Positions 35,101 through 43,999 of a stretch of DNA of 60,000 nt are shown one piece after another. The notes under the pieces are model-generated. The model had not been told where the DNA came from, did not search any database, and worked only from the letters and a program-made list of their open reading frames with translations. Both the position numbers and the translations under genes were made by a program. This DNA comes from Symsagittifera roscoffensis (lineage: Eukaryota; Xenacoelomorpha; Acoela; Convolutidae). Numbering within the stretch: the first letter of the stretch is position 1; every line of letters starts with the position of its first letter. The DNA lies in the NCBI RefSeq assembly GCF_963678635.1, contig NC_087065.1, positions 46,318,381 to 46,378,380 of the forward strand, read 5' to 3'.

Positions 35101-38100
35101 TTACTGTCAACGCGAGTGAATTTCAAATTAGTTCGTTATATGTTAAACAGCTGAAATTTTGTTGCTTCAGATTTGATTTGCTGCATTCAGAGGAAATTGT
35201 TTTCTGCCTAGTGGTCATTCGTCTTAAAAACAATTTTAGATACTTAGGTCATATCGTTTCAACACTTACTAATCCAATTGTCGTCTTAGCGGAATTTGTT
35301 TCAGTTGAGCAGAATTTCTGTTCCTATGAGCAGTTTGCCAGCCATACTTGACTTTTTGAATGAAAATAGCAAGACGTTCTGTGATTTCATCCTTCAAGAT
35401 TCTAAATTAGAAAAGTTTATGTTCCCATTATATAACGCTTGCTTATCTCAAGTTTAGGGAAGGCGACACCCGGCGTTGTGTTCCGACTGCCCTCTCAGTA
35501 ACTTCAAGTTTTTTTACTGCGAAACTTTTATTTAAACTTTCACAGATCTAGTTATTATGTCTGTTAGAATCAAAATTTGTCAACTTAGAAATTTTTTTTC
35601 GGAACCTGGAACAATAGCAGCTTTCAAGCCTCTGCGTACTCCATATAAAACAACACTGCTGTGAGACGATTAGTCCGCTCCACTGTTTCTCAAAATTTGA
35701 GAAAATTCAACAGAGGTGAACATTTTTAGCTTCAATTACTGTAGGTGAAATTGAACTTTGAAGTCGAAAAAAAATCAAGTTCCGTTTGGAGGTAGTCATT
35801 TTTTCAAATACTAGTTTGTAAAACAAGGAAATATTTCTTTTTGTTTTTTGCAAAAAAAGTATCGCTTAATTTTTGTGCAATTTTTAGTGTAGCAAGCGTG
35901 TTGTGACTTCTATCTGAAAAACAAAAAGCCTTTTTTAATAGTTTGAATAATTTAAAGTCTGAAAATAATCAGTGGAATTGCTTCACGCTTTTGAGTGTTT
36001 GGCCAATGTTATTCTCTAGTGCCCTTCTGTCATCGCGAGTTAATTTCAAATAAATTGAAATAAGTTAAACAGCTGAAGATTTGTTGTTTCTGATTCGTTT
36101 TGTCACATTCAGAGGAAATTGTTTTCTGCCTTGTGATCATTAATTTTAAAAATGTTTTTTAGTTACTTAGATAATATCAATTCAATACTGACTAATCCAA
36201 TGATCATCTTAGCGGATTTCATTTCAGTCGAGCAGGTCTATTTTAAGAGAAACGTTGTTTTCAGAGGAAACCTCTACCTTCAACGAACACACTTATATTG
36301 GTTTGTTTTCATAGTTTTTTTGTAATCCCATTTTTTTCAATATTTTCTGAGAGACTTTTTCCAACCTTTTCTAAGACATTGCAACCTGCTGGCTGTTTTT
36401 ATCCATTTAACGCTATCATTTCTGAATTAAGTCATATTCACATATCAGCGGAATTTGCACCAAAAGAAAATAGTTATCGTTATTCCTCAAATAGTTATGT
36501 GATTCCACACATTTTTTTCTGAGACTTTCGTTTAACAACGAAAAAGAAACATGAAAAATACGACAAAAAATAGCAGATAAAACAAAAAGGAAGATATTTT
36601 CATCATAAAACAAATTTCGTCTTTTTTCCTATGTAATTCCTTTGTAATTTGATGAAGAGAAAAATTAACATAGCTAGAGCAGTAAAATTTTTTTTTTGAG
36701 TTTGATTGTTTTTTTTAGAATCTTTTAATCATTGAATAACGTTGCTGGTTTTGACTGGTACTAAAATTTTTCTATCCCAGACATTTTAGTTTTTTGTAGC
36801 ACTGTTTTAGCGAAGCCTCGACAAAAGGCAATTGCTTGTTCAGTCAAATTTGTTTTTACATGCATAAGATTTACACAATCTTTTAGCCCAGCTTACGCTT
36901 GTTGTATAATTGTAATGGTCATTCCTTTTCGTGATAGTGCTTGAATTTTTAGGTCACAGTTTGAAACACATCTTTTTGACAGCTTTTATGTTTTCAAATT
37001 GAAACCATTAACAAGATTAGCGAAGCCCACAATGTTTTCAATTTGTGTTCCTGTTTTTTGGGGTCAAACGAGGGGCTTCCAATACTCACAGAGTCTTCTG
37101 AATTGAAATTTTCCTGTTGCGTCAGTCTGAGTTTCATTTCATTACAAATCAACGTGGATCTCTCTAACTTTCCTTCGATTTCCTTATCTTTCTTCTCTGA
37201 TTTTACGGCCAATTCCTGAGTAATTATTCCCGTTGGCTTAACTCAACTGATATCTTCTTCAGTAGTTTCGACCGTGCCTCATGCCAGTTTGTCATTCTTG
37301 AGATAACTTTTCTCCATTCGTTGACAGACTGAACGATCGCAAAATTCAACTAATTTGTTTTCAAAATACCAATTCCAATTTTCACCAATAATATTGTTCG
37401 AGATTTGGCTGTAAAGCAAGAAAAACAGACCGACCTTCAAGCGCAAGCATTCGTATACTTCAAAAACTTATAGCAATTGAGTTGCTGGGTGATAATTTAT
37501 AAAAGACGGCGATTCATAACAGTTGACAACTCGCATTAATTGAGTTTTCGTTAGTTTTAGAAAGTGGAGAGCTCATAGCGGGCGACAAATCTCAAGCTAA
37601 ATATCTGATATGGTAGTTTTCTAGGTAAACTTGTTATATGAGATTACCTAGCCAAATTTTTTGTATTTCGTGAAAGAAATAAATATAAATCAGTTCACTG
37701 CTCAACTGCAACGAGATGAACATGCTTCGAGTATACACAATAGCTATAGCAATACAATGCAAATTAGCTCTTGTTATAATTGTGTTGCTTCGCATTAGAT
37801 TTTTTAAATTAACCCACATTATCAGGTCATGTAGCCTAGCGGTTAGCATAACCGCCTATCACATCGCAGGTCGTGAGTACGAACAACAGCCGAAGACTTT
37901 TTTCTGGCTAGAATTAGCCTAGATTAAGCTAATTTCTGATCAGAAATAAGATGAGAAATAAAAAACTTTAAGAAAATCCCTGCTTTATTTAAACATTTCA
38001 CGAAAAATTTCAGACCAGAAATAAGATTAGATGTAAAGTATTTCAGAACAGAAATAAAGAGTTTTCTCGGTGCGGGTAGTAAATTGTAAGTGATTTTGTT

Positions 38101-41100
38101 ATCTCTAAACACTTTGTTGGCTAATATGGTGTAATAAAAGCTGCGTTTCACTTGTAAATTTTAGTAGTTGTGGGGGCGTTTAACCTTGTATTATACGTGT
38201 CAATTACGCCATTGACACTTATAATACAAAGTTGCCCCCACAGCTATTACAATTTACAAATGAAACGCAACGTTTAATCCTCCATAATAGCCAACAATTG
38301 AATTGTTATTGAGTTGCTACAGTGGAAGAAAGGCCTTAAAGTTGCAAAGCTCACGAGAGTTCTACAAAAGATTTCACATTGTTTTAATGAATTTTCAGAT
38401 ACTTTAAATAATCGCATTTAATTACACAAAAAAGAACTTTGCCCTCGTTTTTGAATTATTAAAATTTCGTTGCAGTTCTTGATCAGAACTGCGATTTGTT
38501 TTGCCTCAATCATTTTTGCCAGATACCTTTAATTGAGCCAATAGCAAGCATGACATTCTTCACAATTTTCATTTTTGTATAGACCTGGTCAGACTATTTT
38601 AGACCTCATTTTAAAAGAGTTTTAAGATTTTCTTATCCGTTATTTTTTGATATAAATTGATACTGTTTAAACATTAAAACTATTTTTCGCTATCGGTAGT
38701 TTTTTTTGCAACAGTAGCTAAGTTTAAACGCCTCTGGAGATATATCCGCTTTCTTATGATAGTGCAACAAAAGATCATTTGACTTACATCTGAGTACACG
38801 AGGGCCCTGACAAAGACAGTGTATCGCTTTGAGAACTGCAATCTCCCGTTGAAATAGTTCCCGTAGTATCTGTTATCTCCCAGGGCAAAATCAGGGTAGA
38901 AATCGACCAGTTGGGCCACAATTGCTGCTCTGTAGTTGGAGGGGGATGTCTGGGATTGGTAGTAGGATGTGTCTGCAGATCGACGGAAGATGTTGTTTTC
39001 GATGGCATATGTGAAAGAGAAGAGCCCAGAAGATCTCTGCCGACGTATGAGAGATACTGTGTTCTTCTGAAAAGGCGATGAAATTACAATTTCCGTGGAC
39101 TTTTTACTTTTTCTACGGACTTTTTACATTTTCTATGGAAATTCTACACTTTCTATGGACTTTTTCTTAATTCTATGGAATTTCTTTACATTTACTTTTA
39201 CGTTTTCTGTCACATTTATTTTTCTATGTTTTAGATTTTCTATGGACTCAATGACTGAATGAAAAAACATGGAAATCTATTTTTCTTAAATGGCTCTTTT
39301 CCAGTCCTCACGCTTGGATTTGTTTAAAGTAGGTTTACCGAAGTCCATGAAATTAAACTTTGATGCGATAAATTGCAATAAAACATGTCAACGTGAACAT
39401 GGGAGCAGGTTTTTACAACATCTCTTGTTGTCTCTTTTGCCAATTGCCGTATTTAATAATTGCTAACTTTTTTGACTGTTTTCTTAAATCTAAAAGTAAA
39501 TCTAAAGCCAAAACGTTGAGGACTTACAGAGTTGTTTTCGATAAAAATCTGATCAGGTCCTGGTAGGTCCTCCACTTTGATGTTGTTGTCCAGTAGTTCC
39601 ACCAACACCACCTGGTATGCGTCCACTGGACCACGAGAGAGGGAGGGCTGGCTCAGGCGGAGACTGATGATGCCCTCTGACGTCACTCCGTCACGCGTGG
39701 GGATCAGGGGGGTTGATATGGAGTCGGGCACTGAAATTAAAAGAATTTATAGGCAATTTTCACAAATTATGCAGCCATTTCTTTAATATTCGATTCAGAC
39801 TTATTTGAAGTAAACTAACAAATTCAACACTATATTGAGACACAAGAAGTCGTTGCGTCTTTTTCATAATTCAAAAAAGCATTTGCTGAAACTCGGTAAG
39901 AAAAATTTAGTTTCAATTAAAAAATGGCAACTTTGTTACAAAAGAAAATAAAAGAGCGAATAAAAAAAAGCTTGACCAAAGCTCCTCTCCCTTGTGTGAA
40001 ATCCTACATGGGTCGCTCGCTGATAGCAAGGACCATAGTTGACGAGGATGAGCAATCATTTAAGATTTTGCAAGTTTCTTGCTTAAATGAAAACTATCCT
40101 AAATAGCGTTTGGAAAAGTTCCGAAAACACTTGAGACTCTAAATGAAAAGGCAACAGTTTTTTTTCACTTGTCTCTACAAAAGATACCATCGAAACTTAA
40201 TAATCGCTCGACTCTGTCGCTTGTACTGGCTACTTATTGTTAGCAACCAAAATTGCTGATATCAGTTTGGACTAAATTTTAAATTTTTTTTGATAAAGTT
40301 CACCCAATTTGAGAAAATAAGATTAATGCATAATTGTTTTCCGCTGTGATTTCCAAATTTACAAATAATTTTTTGACATGAGAAGCCAGTCACGTTTTTT
40401 TTTGCGTTTTTGAAATTTTGTTATACACGAGCGTCACATACCTTCCTTACAGCTAATGAAAAGCAAACGAAAAAAGATTCTTTTTGCTTATGATTTTTTA
40501 TCAATTGTTTTTTGAACATACTTTTGATTTTTGAAACGTTTTATTCCCATTGAAGCGCTAACCGAAGCAATAAAACTAATTTTTTCACTACTTAAATGAA
40601 AACTTTTAACTTAAAATTGACTCTTTCAATTTTACACGACCTGCTCGCTCAAATTATTTGCTCAAAACTAGACTAAAACTCAGAAACGTTAATACGAAGA
40701 CAACTTTTGTAATTTTTTCAATGTCGTTTATATTGGGACTGAAAGGGTTTTAATGAGGTACATTACTCGAACCCTTTCGATGATTTTGAAAGTTCCTGGC
40801 TTTGCTCGGGAAAAAAAAACACTGAAAAACATCCGCAGACAAAAATCTTCCCCATTTTCAATGGTCAGGACGAAAAGACAAAGTGATTAACATGATCTTT
40901 TTGAAGGGCTTGGTAATTTTTTTTTCATCGGACTGGATAGGACTAGATTGTTCAAAATATTCCACGATATCCAAAGATACGTAAATTATTTTTTAATATA
41001 AAAGTTAGGTGATAAGTAATAGATATTTTGGTAATCTTCTACCAAAAGTAATTTTATATTAGTGCGACTGGCTATATAGCAGTATACCTACCGGCATCTT

Positions 41101-43964
41101 CATTCCAACCTAGCTATTTTATCAGTCCTATTAAGAACAGTACAAGATGTTGTAAGATAACAACTGTAGTGGCGTACAAACTGTAGTAAATCCTAAGAAA
41201 GAAATTTAGCTCTGGAATGTGGAAGGGGTGAGTCGATTTGTATCTAGAACATAGGATCAATGTCGGAACAATCGACGTCTGTTATTTTCTTACCAGTGGC
41301 TTTAGTGAACAGGGTAAACTGAAGGGAGAGGTTGGTGACCTCTCTCCCAATACTGTCCAGTGTGAACACTGTCATGTTGAAGGAGTACTGGGTGAAGGGC
41401 TTCAGTTCACTCACTACACACAAAGTCGCAGTTGCAACTATGTTGTCCTGGCTGCCCTTGTCCGCATTCGGGTCTCCCATATTATAGTGCGACAGCTAGA
41501 AACAGATGCCAAAAATAAATTGAGGTACTACTCTGATATGACATAATAGTATCATGATAGACATAATATCTTTTAACCAATCAGTTCCGTAGAAGATAGC
41601 ACTTAATAGAAAGTTCCCAGCGGCGCTTCAACATTTTGAATTACCTTCTGCGCTAGCTCAAATTGGTGCTCTTTCAATGATAAGTTATCTATATTGTTGG
41701 ATTTTTGCACAATTTCAATCAAATTTATTATTATCTTATGCATTGCTGAACTAACTTTATGGATATTCGAACTATTCGGGACATCAGTAACTGATTTGCA
41801 AGTATTTAAGGTTGCTGGAATCGACTTTTGGATTTTTTTCTATTAAAGTTGCTAGCGTTCGATTAAAAGCATTTTCAAGTAAATTATACATAGCTTGCAG
41901 AATTGTTCCGACCATTTGAAAAATGGGGAGGACTTTTGTACACTCAAAAAAAGTTAAGTTAAATTTACCTTAAAAAATACCTTAAAAACGTTTTAAAAAA
42001 AAGGTAAATTTGCACTGCCTTAAGTACAACACCTTACCTTACCAATAAACATCTGAAAATTTACCTTAAATTACTTTAAAAATTAAGGTGTATCAGCCTT
42101 AAATAATACCTTAAGACTATTTTTATAGGTTTATTTACCTTTTAAATTTACATTTAAAAAGTTAGTTATTTTACCTATATTTTAGGTAAAACTTTTAATA
42201 CCTTAAAAACGTTTAAAAATAAGGTAAATTTGCACTGCCTTAAGTACAACACCTTACCTTACCAATAAACATCTGAAAATTTACCTTAAATTACCTTAAA
42301 AGTTAAGGTGTATCAGCCTTAAATAATACCTTAAAACTATTTTAAATTTTTCCCTAAAAATACAGATATTCGATTGTGTTTAAGTTTTTTTTCTTTTTTT
42401 TTCTTTTTTCCTTTTTTTTTCAAAATCAGGTACCCCAATAAGTTATCAGATTGGGTCGAGCAATGAATCATATTAAAGCCCTATCAATCGTGGCTCAAAC
42501 CACATTCAAAAACTTTGAAAAACTTTTCTCAGTGTCAAGAAAAACCAGTTTTTCCGGTACCAGTTTTAGTTGGTACCCCAATTATCAGATTGGGTCGAGC
42601 AATGAATCATATTAAAGCCCTATCAGTCGAAGCTCAATCGACATTTAAAAACTTTTTCTCAGTGTCGAGAAAAACCAGTTTGACTTTTTCATTTTTGGTC
42701 TTTTTTTGAGCATATAAGGTGAGAGAACAGGTTTCTTTGTTTTTTTTTTTCAACCAAAAATTTTACCACAAATAGTCATCGGAATAAATTGAGTGTTATT
42801 TCATATTAAAGCCCTTTCAATCCCAATCCGAACAACATAATTTTTTTTTTAAAAGTCTTCCATTTTCGAGAAAAACCGGATAGAAATTTTTGAGTTTTAC
42901 TCTATTTTCAAGCAATAAAAGCAATCAAGCAGGTTATTTATCAAACGATAAGCCATAAATTTTTTGAAAGTTTTGTGCCGTCCGTTTTGCAATAACAACT
43001 GCAATATGCAATATGTTTCAACATAAATTCAGCTAAAAAATTAATAAAAGGGTTTTTCAACTGTTTGAATGTTAGTTTTGATTTTTTTGTATAAAAACCG
43101 TTACCCAATTTGCCTATTTTACTGTGAGTCTCAAATGAACCTAAACTTCAGGTTTTTTTTCAGATTTTCCATCACACCACGCACAAAAACAACACTAATT
43201 TGAAAAAAAAATTGATGTAATTTTTTAAGAACAAAAAGACACAAAAAACAACACTAATTTGAAAATATTTTGGAATTTTTTTGTAAGAATACAGGGGCGG
43301 ATCTAAGATTTTCTCGAGGAGGGGGATTTTCAAAACCTTTTTGAAAATTTTGACAATTTTTTGAAAAAACTGGTAAAAAAAAAAGTTTTTGGGCACTTTT
43401 TGGAAAATTTTGGCGCGCGCTCCTCCTCAAAGTTAGTATATATTGGCGCTCAAGGCGCCTTAAGAAAAATTTTAGGGCCGGTCGGCCAAAAATGGATTTC
43501 TTAAAAAGTACCAAAAGGATGGACCCTTTGGGTCGGCAGATGGTCGAATCCCTGAGAGAAGAGAGGCGTCCGCCCCCCCCCCCCCCCACCGCCGCCGCCG
43601 ATCCCCCAATCTACCGAATGAACAACGTCCACAAAATTAAACTTAATAGTCAACATAAAATAGAATCTGATATGATTGAAACTTTCAAAGGGTTCAATAA
43701 AACTAATAAAGGGTAAAAGTGCCACCTTATATCGAGTGACTTGAACTCCACTGGGTTTGCTCCACTGAAATACTACTAAGTCAGAGCCCACTTTGATAGG
43801 CTTCAGTTCGAAGTTGTCGTGCAGTCTTGGACCCACGCGGTGCAAAACTTCCCGCGAGAGTGCGCCCACAGTGCCCGCCGAATCAAGTTGCGGCGCCACT
43901 CGGATCCCGTACATGGTATTCTCACGCAGTCCGTCCAAGTTCGTCTCCATCACAAACTTTTGAG
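20048..43964 (-). CDS. Lar-like: Receptor protein tyrosine phosphatase, type IIA (LAR/PTPRD/PTPRS-like), 3' part
   Basis: A membrane receptor that removes phosphate from tyrosines; LAR-family receptors act in axon guidance and synapse or cell adhesion. Sixteen exons join in consistent phase (43726-43964, 41294-41495, 39528-39730, 38788-39066, 27528-27718, 26864-27156, then 26482-26579 or 26100-26197, 25466-25765, 24773-24898, 24403-24568, 22697-22876, 22175-22375, 21946-22022, 21352-21667, 20866-21104, 20048-20134). Using one of the two 98-nt exons gives 1,064 residues to the stop. Order: fibronectin III region, transmembrane helix, juxtamembrane, D1 with KNRYANV, WPDHG and HCSAGVGRTG, then D2 with WPEQG and [10 protein letters not shown]. 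The upstream ectodomain and start are not in view, and no further exon was found at 44.0-46.4 kb. The CNG channel on the other strand therefore either lies in an intron of this gene or the ectodomain was missed. Confidence 0.93.
20866..21104 (-). CDS. Lar-like: Phosphatase exon: D2 P-loop
   Basis: A 239-nt exon with [18 protein letters not shown]. It keeps Cys and Arg in the CX5R spacing but changes AGVGRT to SGSART-like residues. It ends [12 protein letters not shown] at donor GAG|GTGAAC. The open frame that reads on past this point is intronic. Confidence 0.93.
21352..21667 (-). CDS. Lar-like: Phosphatase exon: D2 core
   Basis: A 316-nt exon with [38 protein letters not shown] and the loop FDWPEQG. 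Glu replaces the WPD Asp, the change known from D2 of LAR-family receptors that greatly lowers activity. Confidence 0.95.
21946..22022 (-). CDS. Lar-like: Phosphatase exon: D2, SDYINAS
   Basis: A 77-nt exon encoding [20 protein letters not shown] and then YID. It leaves in phase 0 at GTAAGA. Confidence 0.92.
22175..22375 (-). CDS. Lar-like: Phosphatase exon: D1-D2 linker and D2 start
   Basis: A 201-nt exon with [16 protein letters not shown] and ending [11 protein letters not shown]. KNRLxNI replaces the KNRY of active domains, as in D2 of the LAR family. Confidence 0.9.
22697..22876 (-). CDS. Lar-like: Phosphatase exon: D1 P-loop second half and Q-loop
   Basis: A 180-nt exon that opens with [14 protein letters not shown], completing HCSAGVGRTG with its catalytic Arg. 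It also carries [20 protein letters not shown], the Q-loop. D1 has every residue needed for activity. Confidence 0.95.
22877..24402. other. Phosphatase intron, no gene seen
   Basis: A 1.5-kb AT-rich intron between the two exons that share the D1 active site. Near 23347-23370 it has GTGCAAGTAGCACAGATTATT, also found in variant form near 30103. Near 24243-24275 are short stretches resembling the R2 repeat. Confidence 0.5.
24403..24568 (-). CDS. Lar-like: Phosphatase exon: D1 WPD loop and half of the P-loop
   Basis: A 166-nt exon with [19 protein letters not shown], where the Asp of WPD is the general acid. It ends LVVHCSAG with the catalytic Cys. The exon breaks inside the last Gly codon, splitting the active-site signature between two exons. 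Confidence 0.96.
24773..24898 (-). CDS. Lar-like: Phosphatase exon: D1, CDRYWP segment
   Basis: A 126-nt exon, phase 0 at both ends. It begins [10 protein letters not shown], joining EEKSR from the previous exon, and ends with the [10 protein letters not shown] strand. Donor CAC|GTCAGT. Confidence 0.92.
25466..25765 (-). CDS. Lar-like: Phosphatase exon: D1 core, first part
   Basis: A 300-nt exon, phase 0 at both ends (acceptor TTTCAG, donor AGG|GTAAAA). It carries QQFTWEHSN, the phosphotyrosine-recognition loop [35 protein letters not shown] and DFWRMVWEQ, all standard PTP motifs. Confidence 0.96.
26100..26197 (-). CDS. Lar-like: Alternative phosphatase exon B, start of D1
   Basis: A 98-nt exon between TGTTTAG and GTAACT. 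It encodes 32 residues that include [20 protein letters not shown], matching the LAR segment HPPIxxxxLxxxIxxLKxND. Its acceptor has a weak pyrimidine tract compared with exon A. It lies 284 bases from exon A. Confidence 0.87.
26482..26579 (-). CDS. Lar-like: Alternative phosphatase exon A, start of D1
   Basis: A 98-nt exon between TTTACAG and GTGAAA. It encodes 32 residues after completing a Gly codon and includes [17 protein letters not shown]. Joined to the next exon it gives EFE-SIEP, close to the LAR consensus EYESI. It has the same length and phases as exon 26100-26197, and including both would shift the frame. Confidence 0.85.
26864..27156 (-). CDS. Lar-like: Phosphatase exon: juxtamembrane segment
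   Basis: A 293-nt exon, His/Ser/Gly-rich and likely disordered, ending [15 protein letters not shown]. That ending is the LAR-family signature just before D1 (DPVExRRLN). It leaves in phase 1 (a lone G), which both 98-nt exons that follow can complete. Confidence 0.92.
27528..27718 (-). CDS. Lar-like: Phosphatase exon: transmembrane helix
   Basis: A 191-nt exon entering in phase 0 and leaving with 2 nt. After an acidic Gly/Ser linker it encodes a long hydrophobic helix ([20 protein letters not shown]) followed by the Lys-Arg stop-transfer residues completed in the next exon. Confidence 0.92.
28500..28925 (-). CDS. Lys/Arg-rich ORF in the large phosphatase intron (doubtful)
   Basis: An open frame of about 142 residues from an ATG at 28925, very rich in Lys, Arg, Glu and Gly ([25 protein letters not shown]). 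The stretch is less AT-rich than its surroundings. Overlapping frames on the plus strand are also open, so composition alone may explain it. It could be a nested gene, a retrocopy fragment, or chance. No family is recognised and no splice signals link it to the phosphatase. Confidence 0.25.
   Translation of the reverse strand: MQSVFGSSAMDRKKNKSLPEKAENRGRKLNKRKNGKIGKERKKLKRKEIKGIDRRRDENYGGRVASGTNGRKYANAKKPFDGSGSKGEATQETQVSQQKGSETDPKLTEKYYQKQGGRNEDLKPSKRMRKVELGRKVKEAD
29201..29628 (+). mobile_element. hAT-like MITE, copy 1, with 8-bp target duplication
   Basis: Terminal inverted repeats CAGGGGCGGATCTAGG and (reversed) CAGGGGCGGATTTAGG flank a 428-bp non-coding element. It is bounded on each side by ACTGTATG (29193-29200 and 29629-29636). 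Length and 8-bp duplication are as expected for non-autonomous hAT-like elements. The interior holds poly-G and poly-C runs near each end. Confidence 0.9.
30380..30665 (+). repeat. Dispersed repeat R2, copy 1
   Basis: It shares ordered landmarks with 40600-40870 and 45060-45345: CTCG...AGACTAAAACTCA, then a weakly conserved stretch with GGGACT...TTTGAA and ACTGAAAG. The closing landmark is CCCCATTTTCAATGGTCGGA. No ORF. Confidence 0.6.
30670..33930. other. Intronic AT-rich DNA, no gene seen
   Basis: Part of the 11-kb phosphatase intron. Short ORFs here are AT-rich and Lys/Asn-rich, without similarity that I recognise. A GTTCCGATAGCCCTCTAA stretch near 30908 resembles the R1 opening landmark. 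Confidence 0.5.
33935..35322 (+). repeat. Tandem duplication, copy A (carries a MITE)
   Basis: It is homologous along its length to 35325-36235. Shared blocks in order include TTCTGTGATTT, CTTGCTTATCTCAAG, GGCGACACCCGG, GTTCCGACTGCCCTCTCA, CTTTCAAGCCTCTGCGTACT-like, and AATCCAAT..TC.TCTTAGCGGA. It is longer than copy B because a MITE sits at 34038-34463. Confidence 0.85.
34038..34463 (+). mobile_element. hAT-like MITE, copy 2
   Basis: A 426-bp copy of the 29201 element with degenerate ends (CAGGCGCGGATTTAGG and, reversed, CAGTAGCGGAATTAGG). It is flanked by GCTCCCAT and GTTCCCAT. The empty site is visible in copy B of the tandem duplication, where ATGTTCCCATTATATAACG is uninterrupted near 35420. 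Confidence 0.88.
35325..36235 (+). repeat. Tandem duplication, copy B (empty MITE site)
   Basis: The second unit of the duplication described for 33935-35322, without the MITE. No coding potential. Confidence 0.85.
36240..37820. other. Intronic AT-rich DNA, no gene seen
   Basis: A small minus-strand ORF at 36994-37212 begins [16 protein letters not shown] and is charged, but it is short and without recognised similarity. Nothing else is supported. Confidence 0.45.
37825..37895 (+). repeat. tRNA-derived SINE head or tRNA pseudogene
   Basis: TAGCCTAGCGGTTAGC matches the Pol III A box (TRGCNNAGYNGG). About 35 bases on, GTCGTGAGTACGAAC resembles the GTGAGTTCGAACC B-box region common in SINEs. 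A run of T follows (37897-37902). The cloverleaf acceptor stem does not pair well, so this is not a working tRNA gene. Confidence 0.6.
38114..38297. mobile_element. Hairpin MITE (near-complete palindrome, about 184 bp)
   Basis: TTGTTGGCTAATATGGTG at the left is matched by the reverse complement of CCATAATAGCCAACAA at the right. The inner arms (GCGTTTCACTTGTAAATT, TGTGGGGGC, TTGTATTATA.GTGTCAATT) also pair in order around a centre near 38205. Nearly the whole element folds on itself. Confidence 0.8.
38788..39066 (-). CDS. Lar-like: Phosphatase exon: membrane-proximal ectodomain, part 2
   Basis: A 279-nt exon, phase 0 at both ends, with acceptor TTTTCAG and donor GTAAGT. It contains [17 protein letters not shown] and [13 protein letters not shown], the conserved segment before the membrane in type IIA receptors. 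An intron of about 11 kb follows. Confidence 0.88.
39528..39730 (-). CDS. Lar-like: Phosphatase exon: membrane-proximal ectodomain, part 1
   Basis: A 203-nt exon, entering with 2 nt and leaving in phase 0. It contains [20 protein letters not shown], which matches the region after the last fibronectin III domain in LAR receptors. Confidence 0.85.
40600..40870 (+). repeat. Dispersed repeat R2, copy 2
   Basis: Contains CTGCTCGCTCAAATTATTTG, AGACTAAAACTCAG, GGGACTGAAAGGGTTTTAAT and the closing CCCCATTTTCAATGGTCAGG. A reversed copy of the closing landmark (GTTCCGACCATTTGAAAAAT) lies at about 41907 on the far side of a phosphatase exon. Confidence 0.6.
41294..41495 (-). CDS. Lar-like: Phosphatase exon: fibronectin III second half
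   Basis: A 202-nt exon, entering in phase 0 and leaving in phase 1 (ACT G then GTAAGA). It contains [20 protein letters not shown], the typical YxFxVxAxNxxG strand of fibronectin III. It joins the preceding exon as TRYK-LSHYN. Confidence 0.88.
41977..42343. repeat. Tandem pair of ACCTTA/TAAGGT-rich units
   Basis: A block of about 147 bp starting AATACCTTAAAAACG at 41976 recurs about 221 bases later (42197). It includes a nearly identical run from GGTAAATTTGCACTGCCTTA through TGTATCAGCCTTAAATAATA. Both units are packed with ACCTTA and its complement TAAGGT, so the stretch can pair with itself extensively. Confidence 0.8.
42429..42690. repeat. Tandem duplication, about 144-bp offset
   Basis: The units begin GGTACCCCAAT (42430 and 42574) and share ATCAGATTGGGTCGAGCAAT and CTCAGTGTC.AGAAAAACCAG. 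A diverged third unit lies at 42755-42880 and a more distant relative at 49795-49925, so this is a dispersed family. Confidence 0.75.
43292..43612 (+). mobile_element. hAT-like MITE, copy 3 (shortened, degraded end)
   Basis: It starts CAGGGGCGGATCTAAG and follows the 29201 copy through GGCGCGCGCTCC, GGTCGGCCAAAAATGG and a poly-C run. It has internal deletions and a degraded 3' end, so no target duplication can be read. Confidence 0.75.
43726..43964 (-). CDS. Lar-like: Phosphatase exon: fibronectin III boundary
   Basis: A 239-nt exon, entering with 2 nt and leaving in phase 0 (CGA TAT AAG then GTGGCA). It encodes the end of one fibronectin III domain ([14 protein letters not shown]) and the first strands of the next ([17 protein letters not shown]). 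A truncated MITE ends about 115 bases downstream in the following intron. Confidence 0.85.
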
Positions 43965-43999
43965 CTGAAATTGTCAATCTTCTCATTTATTACAATAAT

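Noticed and set aside
40830-41945. Inverted CCCCATTTTCAATGGTC ends as TIRs of one large element
   Set aside because: The interval contains a genuine phosphatase exon; two opposite R2 copies explain it better.
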